A DNA stretch of 64,000 bases from Rhodobacteraceae bacterium HLUCCO18 (lineage in GTDB: Bacteria; Pseudomonadota; Alphaproteobacteria; Rhodobacterales; Rhodobacteraceae). The translations under genes and the position numbers were made by a program. Below, one piece after another: positions 26,406-36,612 of this stretch. Numbering within the stretch: position 1 is the stretch's first letter; every line of letters starts with the position of its first letter. The notes under the pieces were generated by a model. It saw nothing but the letters and a program-made list of their open reading frames with translations. It made no database searches and was not told the origin of the DNA. The stretch covers positions 3,711 through 67,710 of the forward strand of contig LJSY01000011.1 in NCBI GenBank assembly GCA_001314805.1. Reading direction: 5' to 3'.

Positions 26406-28706
26406 TCAGTCGTCCTCCCCGCGCTTCACGCGCCCCGGTCGCTTACCGCGCAGCAGCGCATAGGCCGCCAGCGCCGCGATCACCACGACCGCGATCTCGC
26501 CGAACGTATCCAGCGCGCGGAAGTCCACGAGGATCACGTTGACGATGTTGCGTCCGTAGGCCTCGGGCCAGCTTGCGATCTCGAAATAGTCGGTGATCCG
26601 ACGGTCGATATCGTCCTGCACCACGGCCACGATCACGACGGTAACCAGCGCGCCCACCACCAGCGACAGCGCCGCGTGGCCGGGGCGGCGCTCCTCGTTG
26701 CGCAGCTTGAGGTTCGGCAGCTTCAGCATCGCCACCGCGACGAGCACCACCGTCAGCGTCTCCACCAGAAGCTGCGTGATCGCAACGTCCGGGGCGGAGA
26801 ACATGATGAAGATCAGCGCCACCCCGATGCCCACGACGCCGAGCGACGCCACAGCCGTCATCCGGCTGGAGGTATAGGCCGTCAGGAGCGCACCGCAGGT
26901 GATGAAGACCAGCACGGCCCAGTGCATGAAGACCAGACCGTCGAATGTCGCGGCGAGGTCAAGCACCAAGGGGCCCAGCGCATCCTTGGTCCAGATCGTC
27001 ACGCCCATCCCGATGGCGAGCGTCACGAAGGTGATGACCATGTAGCGCTGCAGCACGCCCGACTGCAGGAGGCGCGTCTGCCATTCCGCCAGCGCCTTCA
27101 GCCCGTCCAGCACACGGTCCCAACCGGGATCGAACTTGATCGGGTTGGCCTCGATGATGCGGGACAGGAGCGCCCGGATGCGGTCGCGCGCGAGGTACAG
27201 CACGAAGCCCACGGCGAAGGTCACCAGCGACAGGATGAAGGCGGCATTGACCTCGCGGAAGAGGTAGAGGTCGACCTCGACGGCGGTCGAGCCGTAGACC
27301 GCCCATGTCGCGGGCGCGACGAGCCACTGCTCCGGCAGGTCGGAGAACAGGCCGAACCACAGGCTGAGGCCCCCCAGGACCAGCGGCCCGACCCACATGG
27401 CCGCCGGTCCCTCGTGGGTGGCGGCGAGCGCCTCGGGCGTGCGTCCGAGGAAGGGGCGCGCGACCGAGATGCCGGCGGCCATGAACATCAGGACCGACGC
27501 CGCGAAGATCGTCCCCGTCACCCAGAGCGACGCGACCTCGAGCTCGAGCCCCGCCTTGTAGAGGAACTCCTTGCCGATGAAGCCGAAGAAAGGCGGGATG
27601 CCGGCCATGGAGATCGCGGCGAGCGCGCCGGCCACGAAGGTGACCGGCATCTTCCGCGCAAGGCCCCTCAGGCGGTCGACCTCACGCGTGCCGGTCTCGT
27701 GATCGACGATGCCGATCATCAGGAACAGCGCCGCCTTGTAGAGCGAATGGACCACGAGAAAGATCATCGCGGCCTTGATCGCCGAGGACGTCCCCGCCCC
27801 GATGAACAGCGTCAGCGCGCCCAGCGCCATCAGCGTCGTGTAGGCCAGCACCTGCTTGATGTCGGTCTGCCGCACGGCCAGCAGGCTCGCGAAGACGGTG
27901 GTGAAACCGCCGGCGACGACCAGCGCCCAGAACCACGGCTCGGTCCCGCCGAGCGTGGGGTTCATCCGCGCCATGAGGTAGACGCCCGCCTTCACCATCG
28001 TCGCCGAATGCAGATAGGCCGAAACCGGCGTGGGCGCCGCCATGGCGTTGGGAAGCCAGAAGTGGAACGGGAACTGCGCCGACTTGGTGAAGGCCCCGGC
28101 GAGGAACAGGATCAGGATCGGGACGTAATGCTCGTGCGCCCGGATCTCGTCTCCCATGGTCAGGATTTCCGACAGCTCGAAGGATCCCGCCGCATTGCCC
28201 AGCAGGATCATCCCCGCCAGAAGCGCGAGGCCGCCCGTGCCGGTCAGCAGCAGCGCCTGCAGCGCCGAGCGACGTGATTTCGCGCTGTCGCTGTCGAAGC
28301 CGATCAGCAGGTAGGAGGAAATCGTCGTCACCTCCCAGAACACGAAAAGCGCGATGAGATTGTCGGACAGGACAAGCCCCAGCATCCCCACCATGAACAG
28401 CAGCAGGAACAGGACGAAGCGCGGGTACTCGGGGTGATTGCCCAGATACCTCGTCGAATAGAGCGTCACCAGCGCGCCGATCCCCGAAATCAGCAGGCCG
28501 AAGGTCAGGCTCAGCCCGTCGATGAGGAACGACAGGCGGATTTCCATCGACGGCACCCAGTCGGTGCCGATGAGAACCTGCTCGCCCGCCGCGACGGGCG
28601 CGAGGAACTGCAGGAACCATACAAAGATCGCCGCCGGGACGAGGACCGAGATCCACCCCGCCGGCCCGCCATAGACGCGCGGCACTTCTGCTCCGGTTTT
28701 CGCCAC
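26406..28706 (-). CDS. mnhA: Na+/H+ antiporter subunit MnhA/MrpA
   Basis: A 766-residue NuoL-like subunit, first of mnhABCDEFG. The GTG at 28704-28706 is chosen as start because AGGGG lies 8 bases upstream and the protein then opens with the first membrane helix ([17 protein letters not shown]). Longer open sequence upstream lies inside the universal stress gene. Key blocks are [16 protein letters not shown] (ion-path Glu), [30 protein letters not shown] (about 220-250) and the C-terminal MrpA/MrpB-like domains (about 610-750). It is the main ion-translocating subunit; Mrp complexes confer Na+ and alkali tolerance. Length is near the 770-800 usual for unfused MrpA. Confidence 0.9.
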   Translation of the reverse strand: MAKTGAEVPRVYGGPAGWISVLVPAAIFVWFLQFLAPVAAGEQVLIGTDWVPSMEIRLSFLIDGLSLTFGLLISGIGALVTLYSTRYLGNHPEYPRFVLFLLLFMVGMLGLVLSDNLIALFVFWEVTTISSYLLIGFDSDSAKSRRSALQALLLTGTGGLALLAGMILLGNAAGSFELSEILTMGDEIRAHEHYVPILILFLAGAFTKSAQFPFHFWLPNAMAAPTPVSAYLHSATMVKAGVYLMARMNPTLGGTEPWFWALVVAGGFTTVFASLLAVRQTDIKQVLAYTTLMALGALTLFIGAGTSSAIKAAMIFLVVHSLYKAALFLMIGIVDHETGTREVDRLRGLARKMPVTFVAGALAAISMAGIPPFFGFIGKEFLYKAGLELEVASLWVTGTIFAASVLMFMAAGISVARPFLGRTPEALAATHEGPAAMWVGPLVLGGLSLWFGLFSDLPEQWLVAPATWAVYGSTAVEVDLYLFREVNAAFILSLVTFAVGFVLYLARDRIRALLSRIIEANPIKFDPGWDRVLDGLKALAEWQTRLLQSGVLQRYMVITFVTLAIGMGVTIWTKDALGPLVLDLAATFDGLVFMHWAVLVFITCGALLTAYTSSRMTAVASLGVVGIGVALIFIMFSAPDVAITQLLVETLTVVLVAVAMLKLPNLKLRNEERRPGHAALSLVVGALVTVVIVAVVQDDIDRRITDYFEIASWPEAYGRNIVNVILVDFRALDTFGEIAVVVIAALAAYALLRGKRPGRVKRGEDD

Positions 28707-28783
28707 CCTTGTCGCCCCTGTCCTTCTCGTTTCTTTCTGCGCCCGTTGTCTTTCTGCGCCCGTCTTCCTTCTGCGACCGCGTC

Positions 28784-29746
28784 TCAGCCGCCGTTCAGCG
28801 TGACCGGTGTCTCGAACCCCTCGGGCTTGACCGCGATCACCGAACAGGTCACCGACCTGAGAATGGTCTCCGCCGTGTTGCCCGTGATGAACCCGGCAAG
28901 TCCGGTCCGCCCGACCGTGCCCATGACGATAAGGTCCACATGCCGGGCCCGCGCGTAGTCGGCGATCACGTCGCCCGGATTGCCCTTGAGAAGATGGCTG
29001 TTCGCCTTGGGCACCTGCGGATAATGGGCAAGAAGCCGAAGCAGCCGGTCCTGCGCGCGATCCCGTTCGCGGTCCACCATGCGGTCGATCTCCTCCTGCC
29101 GGCCCGAGGTGTAACGGCCATGGCGCAGTGCATGCTCTTCCGGCAGGTACCACGCATGGGCCACGTGCAGCTCCGCCCTGTCCCGTTCCGCCATGCCGGC
29201 GGCGAGGTCGAGAACCATCCGGTTTAGCCGGTCCCTTGCCGCGTCGTCCGCCGGCGCGGGGTCGACAGCGGCGAGAATGCGGTCGAAGGACCCGTCGCCC
29301 GGCCCCACCAGCATCCAGACCGGGCACGGGCATTTGCGCAGGATGTGCATGTCGAACCCCTTGAGCACGCCCCGCCCATCGGGTGCGGCCGTTGCGCCCT
29401 TGATGACGATGTCGTGCCCCTCGCGCAACACCATGCGGATGACCTCGACGAAGGGAACACCCTGCAGCACCGCCTCCGAGACCTCTACCCCCGCGTCCCG
29501 GGCACGCGCGCCGAACTCGGCCAGACGCCCTCGGTGGTACGCGAGCACGTCTTCGGCGATCTCGGTTCCGCGCGATCCCGTCAGCGCCGTGAGCATGCGC
29601 GCCAGCTCGCCGGGGTTGGAGTCGACCACATCGACAAGCGTCAGCGCAGCCTCGTTCGCTTGCGCGAGGTGAAGCGCACGCTCGAAGGCAACCTCGGCGA
29701 GGCTGTCCTCCGAGAGGACGGCAAGCACGCTTCTGAACTGCTGCAT
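28784..29746 (-). CDS. Tandem-domain universal stress protein (UspA family)
   Basis: A 320-residue protein of two UspA domains (about 1-145 and 155-310). The second has the ATP-binding signature GTVGRTGLAGFITGNTAETILRSV (G-2x-G-9x-G-S/T type) near the C-terminus. The first has a degenerate loop (KGATAAPDGRGVLKGFDMHIL). The start at 29746 follows GGAGGTCAC. It is 77 bases upstream of mnhA on the same strand and may be co-transcribed with the antiporter, fitting a salt or pH stress role. A two-domain Usp beside Mrp genes suggests it senses energy state or ATP, but this is inference. Confidence 0.82.
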   Translation of the reverse strand: MQQFRSVLAVLSEDSLAEVAFERALHLAQANEAALTLVDVVDSNPGELARMLTALTGSRGTEIAEDVLAYHRGRLAEFGARARDAGVEVSEAVLQGVPFVEVIRMVLREGHDIVIKGATAAPDGRGVLKGFDMHILRKCPCPVWMLVGPGDGSFDRILAAVDPAPADDAARDRLNRMVLDLAAGMAERDRAELHVAHAWYLPEEHALRHGRYTSGRQEEIDRMVDRERDRAQDRLLRLLAHYPQVPKANSHLLKGNPGDVIADYARARHVDLIVMGTVGRTGLAGFITGNTAETILRSVTCSVIAVKPEGFETPVTLNGG

Positions 29747-29790
29747 GTGACCTCCGCACATCGTTCCGGCGGACCTACGGCAAGTATTTT

Positions 29791-29803
29791 GATTGGTCCA
29801 ATC
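29791..29803. promoter_or_regulatory. Palindromic operator in the usp/LysR divergent region
   Basis: The perfect dyad GATTGG-T-CCAATC is flanked by CAAGT (29781-29785) and ACTTG (29807-29811), an extended imperfect dyad. It is placed to act on both the usp-mnh operon and the first LysR gene. The same ATTGG/CCAAT half-sites recur in front of the second LysR gene. Confidence 0.6.
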
Positions 29804-29822
29804 GAAACTTGCGGCTAGTTTG

Positions 29823-29837
29823 ATAGAGCAAATCTAT
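29823..29837. promoter_or_regulatory. OxyR-like half-operator ATAG-N7-CTAT
   Basis: ATAGAGCAAATCTAT matches the ATAG-N7-CTAT core known for OxyR binding and has the LysR-type T-N11-A spacing. It lies 14 bases before the TTG start of an OxyR-like gene, an ideal place for autorepression. Confidence 0.6.
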
Positions 29838-29850
29838 AAGGCGCCGGAAC

Positions 29851-30771
29851 TTGCCCAGCCTCCAGCAGCTCAGATACCTCACGCTCATTTCCGAGACGCT
29901 GCATTTTCGCCGCGCGGCGGAGCGGGCGCATGTCACGCAGCCTACGCTTTCGGCGCAGCTCGCCAAGCTCGAGGATGAGCTTGGCGTGCAACTGGTGGAA
30001 CGCTCGCGCGCCCGTGTCGTGATGACGCCCGAGGGCGAGGAGATCGCCAACCGCGCCCGCCGCATCCTCGGCGAGGTCAACGAGATCGCCGAGATCGCAC
30101 GCCGCGGGCAGACCATGCTTTCGGGAACGATCCGCGTCGGTGTCGTCCAGTCGCTCGGCTCCTACTTCCTGCCGCTCGTGATCCCCGATCTGCACACGCG
30201 GTACCCGGATCTGCGCCTTTACGTGCGCGAAGGTCTGGGCGAGGACCTTGCGCGCAGGCTGGAGGAAGGATCGCTCGACCTGCTGTTCTGCCCGCTGCCG
30301 ATCACCGGGTCCGAGTTTGCTGTCGCGCGCCTGTTTCGCGAACCCCTGCTTGCCGTGACCGCGATCGACCACCCCATCGCGCAGATGGACCGCGTGCCCC
30401 CGCACCGGCTGGCGGGCGAGCGGATCCTCACACTGGAGACCGGCCACCGCCTGCACGACCAGGTGCGGCGAATCTCCGAACGGACGGGCGCCGAGATCAG
30501 CCTCGACTACGGCGCCACATCGCTCGACACGATCCGGCAGATGGTGGCCATGAACCTCGGAATTTCGCTTTTGCCGGCGCTGTACGTCCGCTCGGAGGTG
30601 CAGCCGAACCAGATGGTCACCTCGCGCCCGCTGGACGGCCCGCAACCGTTTCGCGCTGTCGGCATGGTCTGGCGGGAGCGCGCCGCCCGGGGGGCCGATT
30701 ACCGCGAGCTGGCGCAGGCAATTCGCCAGATCCTGCGGCAGACGACGCCGGAAGTGACCGTGGTCGATTGA
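29851..30771 (+). CDS. OxyR-like LysR-family regulator lacking the redox cysteines
   Basis: A 306-residue LysR-type regulator with an N-terminal winged HTH (about 3-62) and an OxyR-like effector domain. The C-terminal part aligns with OxyR (ATSLDTIRQMVAMNLGISLLPALYV). At the peroxide-sensing positions, however, it has Arg200 (GHRLHDQ, for Cys199) and Ser209 (for Cys208). It cannot use the OxyR disulfide switch. It starts at TTG with AAGG 9 bases ahead; no ATG in frame gives a full HTH. It is divergent from usp-mnh and is the first of three LysR genes in a row. It may sense another ligand or respond to salt or pH stress. Confidence 0.82.
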   Translation: MPSLQQLRYLTLISETLHFRRAAERAHVTQPTLSAQLAKLEDELGVQLVERSRARVVMTPEGEEIANRARRILGEVNEIAEIARRGQTMLSGTIRVGVVQSLGSYFLPLVIPDLHTRYPDLRLYVREGLGEDLARRLEEGSLDLLFCPLPITGSEFAVARLFREPLLAVTAIDHPIAQMDRVPPHRLAGERILTLETGHRLHDQVRRISERTGAEISLDYGATSLDTIRQMVAMNLGISLLPALYVRSEVQPNQMVTSRPLDGPQPFRAVGMVWRERAARGADYRELAQAIRQILRQTTPEVTVVD

Positions 30772-30824
30772 ACCCGACGGCGACCGGTCGCGAACCCGCG
30801 GTATGTGGCTGCAGAAACCAAAGC

Positions 30825-30875
30825 CCGAGCGACTCTCACCCGGTTGACGGCAGGGACCGTTTGAGAGTCGCTCGG
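30825..30875. other. Perfect 14-bp inverted repeat between LysR genes
   Basis: CCGAGCGACTCTCA (30825-30838) and TGAGAGTCGCTCGG (30862-30875) are exact reverse complements around a 23-base loop that contains a small CGGT/ACCG stem. No U tract follows, so it is not a standard terminator. It could stabilise or attenuate RNA, or encode a small structured RNA. It lies in a 318-base gap (30772-31089) that otherwise holds only the operator listed next. Confidence 0.7.
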
Positions 30876-31010
30876 ATTGGTCACGGTGCAGGTCCGTGAG
30901 CGCTGGAAGGGACAACCGCCAGCACAGCACCGTTACCCGATCGATCCGCGCGTGCCCGCGTCCCGACCAAACCGATACGTCGGTCTGCGTAAATCATTAC
31001 CGTGAGTCGC

Positions 31011-31061
31011 TCATAGGAAAAACACCTTCTGGCCTTCCAATTCCATTGGAAGTTCCTATGA
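31011..31061. promoter_or_regulatory. Nested palindromic operator before the second LysR gene
   Basis: Outer arms TCATAGGAA (31011-31019) and TTCCTATGA (31053-31061) enclose inner arms TTCCAAT (31035-31041) and ATTGGAA (31045-31051). All are perfect. It contains ATTG-N7-CTAT (31045-31059), an OxyR-like half-site. The right edge is 28 bases from the ATG at 31090, consistent with autoregulation by a tetrameric LysR protein. Confidence 0.7.
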
Positions 31062-31089
31062 TTGTGCAACCCCTCTCGGAGTAGACGAC

Positions 31090-32031
31090 ATGCCGAACTC
31101 GATTCCGCCCTTCACGCTCCGCCAACTCCGCTATCTGGTCGCCCTTGAGGACACGCACCATTTCCGCGAAGCCGCCGAAAGCTGCGGCATCTCGCAGCCA
31201 TCCCTGTCGGTTCAGATCAAGACGCTGGAGGATGCCCTTGGCCAGACGCTGGTCGAGCGCGGCCGCGGCCCCGTGCGGCTGACCATGGCCGGACGGGAAG
31301 TGTCTCGGCGCGCACGCGAAATGCTGGATGCGGCGCAGGGCATTCTCGATCTCTCGGTCACGCTGAAATCCGGGCTGGCCGGCACGATCCGCATGGGCAC
31401 CTCCGCCACGCTCGGCCCCTACCTGATGCCCCATGTGGTGGGCGATCTGCACCGCTCGCATCCCGACCTGCGCCTTTACATCCGCGAGGCCACACCCCGC
31501 GAGCTGCTGCGGCAGCTCAGCGACGGCGCGCAGGACCTGATCCTGACGCAGCTGCCGGTGACCGGCGCGGCCCTTCACGTCGCGCGGCTGTTCCGCGAGC
31601 CGCTGTCGGTGGCGATGCCCTCCGATCACGCGCTGAGCGCGAAGGACGGTCTCGACAACGAGGATCTGAGGGATGAAACCATCCTTTCGCTGTCGCCCGC
31701 CTACACGCTCCATGAACAGATTTCGGCGCTGTGCGCCGAGACAGGGGCGCATCTGTCCCGGGACTATGAGGGGACGTCTCTCGACGCGCTGCGGCAAATG
31801 GTGGCCATGGGCATGGGTCTGACATTCCTTCCGGCGCTCTACGTGCGCTCGGAGATCGACGCACGGCCGGCCGGCGACGTGGCGACACGCCCGTTTCGCG
31901 GACGGCGGTTCTCGCGATCGGTCGGCCTCGTGTGGCGGAAGAATACCGGCGCGGCCCCGGCCTATGAACGGCTTGCGAATATCATCCGCGACACCGCGCG
32001 GCGCTTCCCGGAACTGGTGATCGAGGGGTGA
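31090..32031 (+). CDS. Second OxyR-like LysR-family regulator lacking the peroxidatic cysteine
   Basis: A 313-residue LysR regulator, clearly a paralogue of the one just upstream: the same ISQPSLSVQIKTLED HTH style (about 12-70) and the shared GTSLDALRQMVAMGMGLTFLPALYVRSE block. Aligned with OxyR, Cys199 is replaced by Thr206 while the resolving Cys208 is kept as Cys215. A disulfide switch of the OxyR type is therefore not possible. It is preceded by a nested palindrome that fits an autoregulatory operator. Target genes are unknown; the neighbouring LysR genes and usp-mnh are candidates. Confidence 0.82.
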   Translation: MPNSIPPFTLRQLRYLVALEDTHHFREAAESCGISQPSLSVQIKTLEDALGQTLVERGRGPVRLTMAGREVSRRAREMLDAAQGILDLSVTLKSGLAGTIRMGTSATLGPYLMPHVVGDLHRSHPDLRLYIREATPRELLRQLSDGAQDLILTQLPVTGAALHVARLFREPLSVAMPSDHALSAKDGLDNEDLRDETILSLSPAYTLHEQISALCAETGAHLSRDYEGTSLDALRQMVAMGMGLTFLPALYVRSEIDARPAGDVATRPFRGRRFSRSVGLVWRKNTGAAPAYERLANIIRDTARRFPELVIEG

Positions 32032-32078
32032 TGCCCGCCGCCGCCCCCGAGCGCATTGACGCCAAGCGCCGCTCGGTC

Positions 32079-32094
32079 ATCATGGGCCCATGAT
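32079..32094. promoter_or_regulatory. Perfect 16-bp palindrome before the third LysR gene
   Basis: ATCATGGGCCCATGAT is fully symmetric and lies 45-61 bases upstream of the ATG at 32140. The position and symmetry fit an operator, probably for the regulator it precedes. It differs in sequence from the ATTGG-type sites in front of the other two LysR genes. Confidence 0.6.
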
Positions 32095-32139
32095 ACATCC
32101 GCCCGCCGCCCTGACCCGACACACGGAAACCGCCGCCTG

Positions 32140-33102
32140 ATGCCCACCCCTCTCCCGAAAGGTGTGACGCTGCGGGGACTGGAAGTGTTCGAATCGCTTG
32201 CCAGAACCGGGTCGGTCGCGGCCACGGCGGGCGAACTCGGCCTGTCGGCGCCCGCCGTCTCGCAACAGATGAAGAACCTCGCCGGCGCACTGGGGGCGGA
32301 ACTTCTGGACAATTCGCGGCGCCCGATGACGCTGACGCCGGCTGGGCGTGTCTTTCTCCAGCGGACGGCAAGCGCGCTCGACAGTCTGCGCTCGGGGCAC
32401 CGGGATCTCAACGCGCTCGACCTGACGGAGCTTTCGGCGCTTTCCATGGGCATCATCGAGGATTTCGAGAACGAGGTCACCCCGACGCTTGCCGCGCGCC
32501 TGGCCGAGGCCATGAGCCAATGCGCCTTCCGGCTGCAGACCGGCCCGAGCCACGAACTTGCCGCCCGCATCGCCGAGCGCGAACTCGACATCGCCATATG
32601 CGCCGCGCCGGGCGCCGATCCCGCCGGCAGTGTGCCGCATCCGCTGGTGCGCGATCCCTACATTGTCGCCGTCCCGCGCGGAACGCCGCTCGACGAGGGG
32701 CTGTCGGGGCTGTCGCACCTGTCCTTTCTGCGGCGCGACATGGACCAGCTCATGGGCCAGCAGATCGAGACCTATCTGTCGGCCATGAATCTCAACCCGC
32801 AGCACCGGTTCGAGATGGACTCCAACCAGTCGATCAGCGCGCTCGTCGCCTCGGGCACCGGCTGGACGATCACGACGCCGCTCAGCCTGCTCCGGGCCGG
32901 GCGCTTCGCGGGCGGCATCGACGCCCACCCCCTGCCCGGCGCCCCGATCGAGCGGCGGATCGTGCTCTATGCGACCGACGACTGGACCGGTCCGATCCCA
33001 CAGCAGATCGCCACGCTGGCGGGCGAGCTGATCGAGACGCATTTCCTCGCGCCGGGGCTCGAGGCGATGCCTTGGCTGACCGGATCCTTCACGCGGTCCT
33101 GA
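32140..33102 (+). CDS. LysR-family transcriptional regulator
   Basis: A 320-residue LysR regulator with an N-terminal HTH (about 10-70: VAATAGELGLSAPAVSQQMKNLAGALG) and a periplasmic-binding-like effector domain. It is not OxyR-like and differs from the two upstream LysR proteins. The ATG at 32140 is used, since upstream sequence in the same frame is part of the palindrome-bearing gap. It ends 500 bases before acs and is co-directional, so it may control the acetate genes, but this is only positional. The effector is unknown. Confidence 0.78.
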   Translation: MPTPLPKGVTLRGLEVFESLARTGSVAATAGELGLSAPAVSQQMKNLAGALGAELLDNSRRPMTLTPAGRVFLQRTASALDSLRSGHRDLNALDLTELSALSMGIIEDFENEVTPTLAARLAEAMSQCAFRLQTGPSHELAARIAERELDIAICAAPGADPAGSVPHPLVRDPYIVAVPRGTPLDEGLSGLSHLSFLRRDMDQLMGQQIETYLSAMNLNPQHRFEMDSNQSISALVASGTGWTITTPLSLLRAGRFAGGIDAHPLPGAPIERRIVLYATDDWTGPIPQQIATLAGELIETHFLAPGLEAMPWLTGSFTRS

Positions 33103-33602
33103 CCGGCGAGACGGCTTCCGGGTCGGAAAAACGGGTCTGACCGGGCCCGCCCTCGAAAGCTCTGGAACCGCTCGACTTCATGGCGAAATCGTAAATATTT
33201 TTACAACTTCCGCGCCGCAGCGTGAAAATACGAGACATAATCCAAGCGAAGGGATTCGCGACATATTCTTTCGCACCCCCAAAGCTGCGATGGTGACGGC
33301 GTTCACGGATTCGTCATGCGCGTTGCGCAACAGCCGGGCCGGGAACGTACGCGAGCCCTGATCAGGGGCCGCCCGCGAGGGGAACAGGAGCGCGGCGGAC
33401 GAACACCCTGATCAAATGCACGCAGGAGGAGGTTGGGGGAGGCTAACCCGACATCGCAAGGCCCGTTACGGGCGTCCCTTGTCGCGGAACCGCAAACCGG
33501 TCCGCAGCGGGATTGTGGAACGCGTGGGGGCCGAAGGGTCCCGGGGACGGCCGGACGCGCGCCGCTTGAGACATCAGACCGTCGCATCCCGGAGGACATC
33601 CA
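33103..33602 (+). promoter_or_regulatory. Long gene-free leader upstream of acs
   Basis: This 500-base gap has no credible gene. It contains an AT-rich island (about 33185-33260) with a possible TTACAA-N17-GAAAAT promoter. It also has the palindrome TTGCGCAA (33323-33330), the 12-bp palindrome CCCTGATCAGGG (33356-33367) and a second copy of CCCTGATCA exactly 50 bases further on (33406-33414). GGAGG at 33591-33595 is the acs ribosome site. This suggests a long, regulated acs leader; no riboswitch class was recognised. Confidence 0.5.
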
Positions 33603-35546
<1,944 letters not shown>

Positions 35547-35556
35547 GGGCGGGGCG

Positions 35557-36246
35557 ATGAAAGATGTTTCCAGCGACGCGCGCACGGTCAACCTGATCCT
35601 ACTCGGCCCGCCGGGCGCCGGGAAGGGCACGCAGGCGCGTATGCTCATGGACCGCTTCGGCCTCGTGCAACTGTCCACCGGCGATCTGCTGCGGGGCGCC
35701 GTTTCCACCGGGACCGAGGCGGGTCTTGCCGCCAAGGCGGTGATGGAACGGGGCGCGCTCGTGTCCGACGAAATCGTCCTTGCCGTCCTGCGCGAACGGC
35801 TCGACCAGTCGGACGTGGCCGCCGGAACGATCCTCGACGGGTTTCCGCGCACGGCAGCCCAGGCCGAGGCGCTCGACACGCTTCTCGCGGAACGTGGCCA
35901 GAAGATCGACGCGGTCATCAGCCTCGAGGTCGACGATGACGCGATGATCGCGCGCGTGTCGGGTCGCTACACCTGCGCGACCTGCGGCGAGGGCTATCAC
36001 GACAGCTTCAAGCAGCCCGCGACGGACGGGGTCTGCGACAAGTGCGGCGGCAGCGAGATGAAGCGCCGCGCCGACGACAACGCCGAAACGGTTCGCACGC
36101 GGCTCGAGGCCTATCACGCCGACACCGCGCCGCTGATCGACTACTACGCCGCCCGCGGCACACTCACCGCCATTCCCGCAATGGGAGGGATCGGTGACAT
36201 CGCAGAGCGGATGACCGCGATCGTAAGCCCGCTTACGACCGCCTGA
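35557..36246 (+). CDS. adk: Adenylate kinase embedded in the acetate operon
   Basis: A 229-residue long-type adenylate kinase. P-loop GPPGAGKGT is at 17-25, followed by the DGFPRT block and a zinc-finger lid with four cysteines (CATCG ... CDKCG, about 144-168), typical of zinc-type Adk. It converts AMP plus ATP to two ADP. It begins 10 bases after acs, whose reaction releases AMP, so it probably recycles that AMP locally. The first ten residues (MKDVSSDART) extend beyond the usual start. Many bacteria keep adk in the ribosomal operon; a second copy elsewhere in this genome is likely but cannot be seen. Confidence 0.93.
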   Translation: MKDVSSDARTVNLILLGPPGAGKGTQARMLMDRFGLVQLSTGDLLRGAVSTGTEAGLAAKAVMERGALVSDEIVLAVLRERLDQSDVAAGTILDGFPRTAAQAEALDTLLAERGQKIDAVISLEVDDDAMIARVSGRYTCATCGEGYHDSFKQPATDGVCDKCGGSEMKRRADDNAETVRTRLEAYHADTAPLIDYYAARGTLTAIPAMGGIGDIAERMTAIVSPLTTA

Positions 36247-36253
36247 GAGAATT

Positions 36254-36281
36254 CGCCGGCGGGGCCCGGGCCCTGCCGGCG
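36254..36281 (+). other. Strong 28-base palindromic hairpin between adk and the symporter genes
   Basis: The arms CGCCGGC (36254-36260) and GCCGGCG (36275-36281) enclose the palindrome GGGCCCGGGCCC, with only one G-T wobble in the whole stem. There is no U run after it. It may be an RNA-stability or attenuation element separating acs-adk from DUF4212-actP expression. Confidence 0.7.
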
Positions 36282-36339
36282 ATACATGTCGGCCGGGCCA
36301 GGAGGGACCGGTCGGCCTGCACCTAGAAGGGAGAGCCAG

Positions 36340-36597
36340 ATGGCTGAAAACTCTGACAACAACGCGTACTGGGCCGCGAACATCCGCCTGGTCACCATCA
36401 GCCTGGTTATCTGGGCATTGGCATCATACGGCTTCGGCATCCTGCTTCGCCCGCTGATCAGCGGGATCGAGGTGGGCGGAACCGATCTGGGCTTCTGGTT
36501 TGCCCAGCAGGGGTCGATCCTCGTGTTTCTTGTCCTGATCTTCTTCTACGCCTGGCGTATGAACAAGATCGACAAGCAGCATGGCGTGGACGAATAA
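36340..36597 (+). CDS. DUF4212 small subunit of a sodium/solute symporter
   Basis: An 85-residue protein with two membrane helices (about 16-37 and 52-73) and the DUF4212 blocks YWAANIRLVTISLVIWALASYGFGILLRP and LGFWFAQQGSILVFLVLIFFYA. Members of this family are nearly always encoded directly before an ActP-like symporter and are thought to be its small subunit. The ATG at 36340 follows GAAGGGAGAGCC. The next gene starts 15 bases later. Confidence 0.88.
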   Translation: MAENSDNNAYWAANIRLVTISLVIWALASYGFGILLRPLISGIEVGGTDLGFWFAQQGSILVFLVLIFFYAWRMNKIDKQHGVDE

Positions 36598-36612
36598 GGG
36601 GCGAACCAAGTC

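Noticed and set aside
26406-29759. A single 1117-codon frame seemingly joining the universal stress gene to mnhA
   Set aside because: The part upstream of 28706 runs through the stress gene in a wrong frame without protein-like sequence. A GTG with a good ribosome site at 28706 gives normal-length MnhA.
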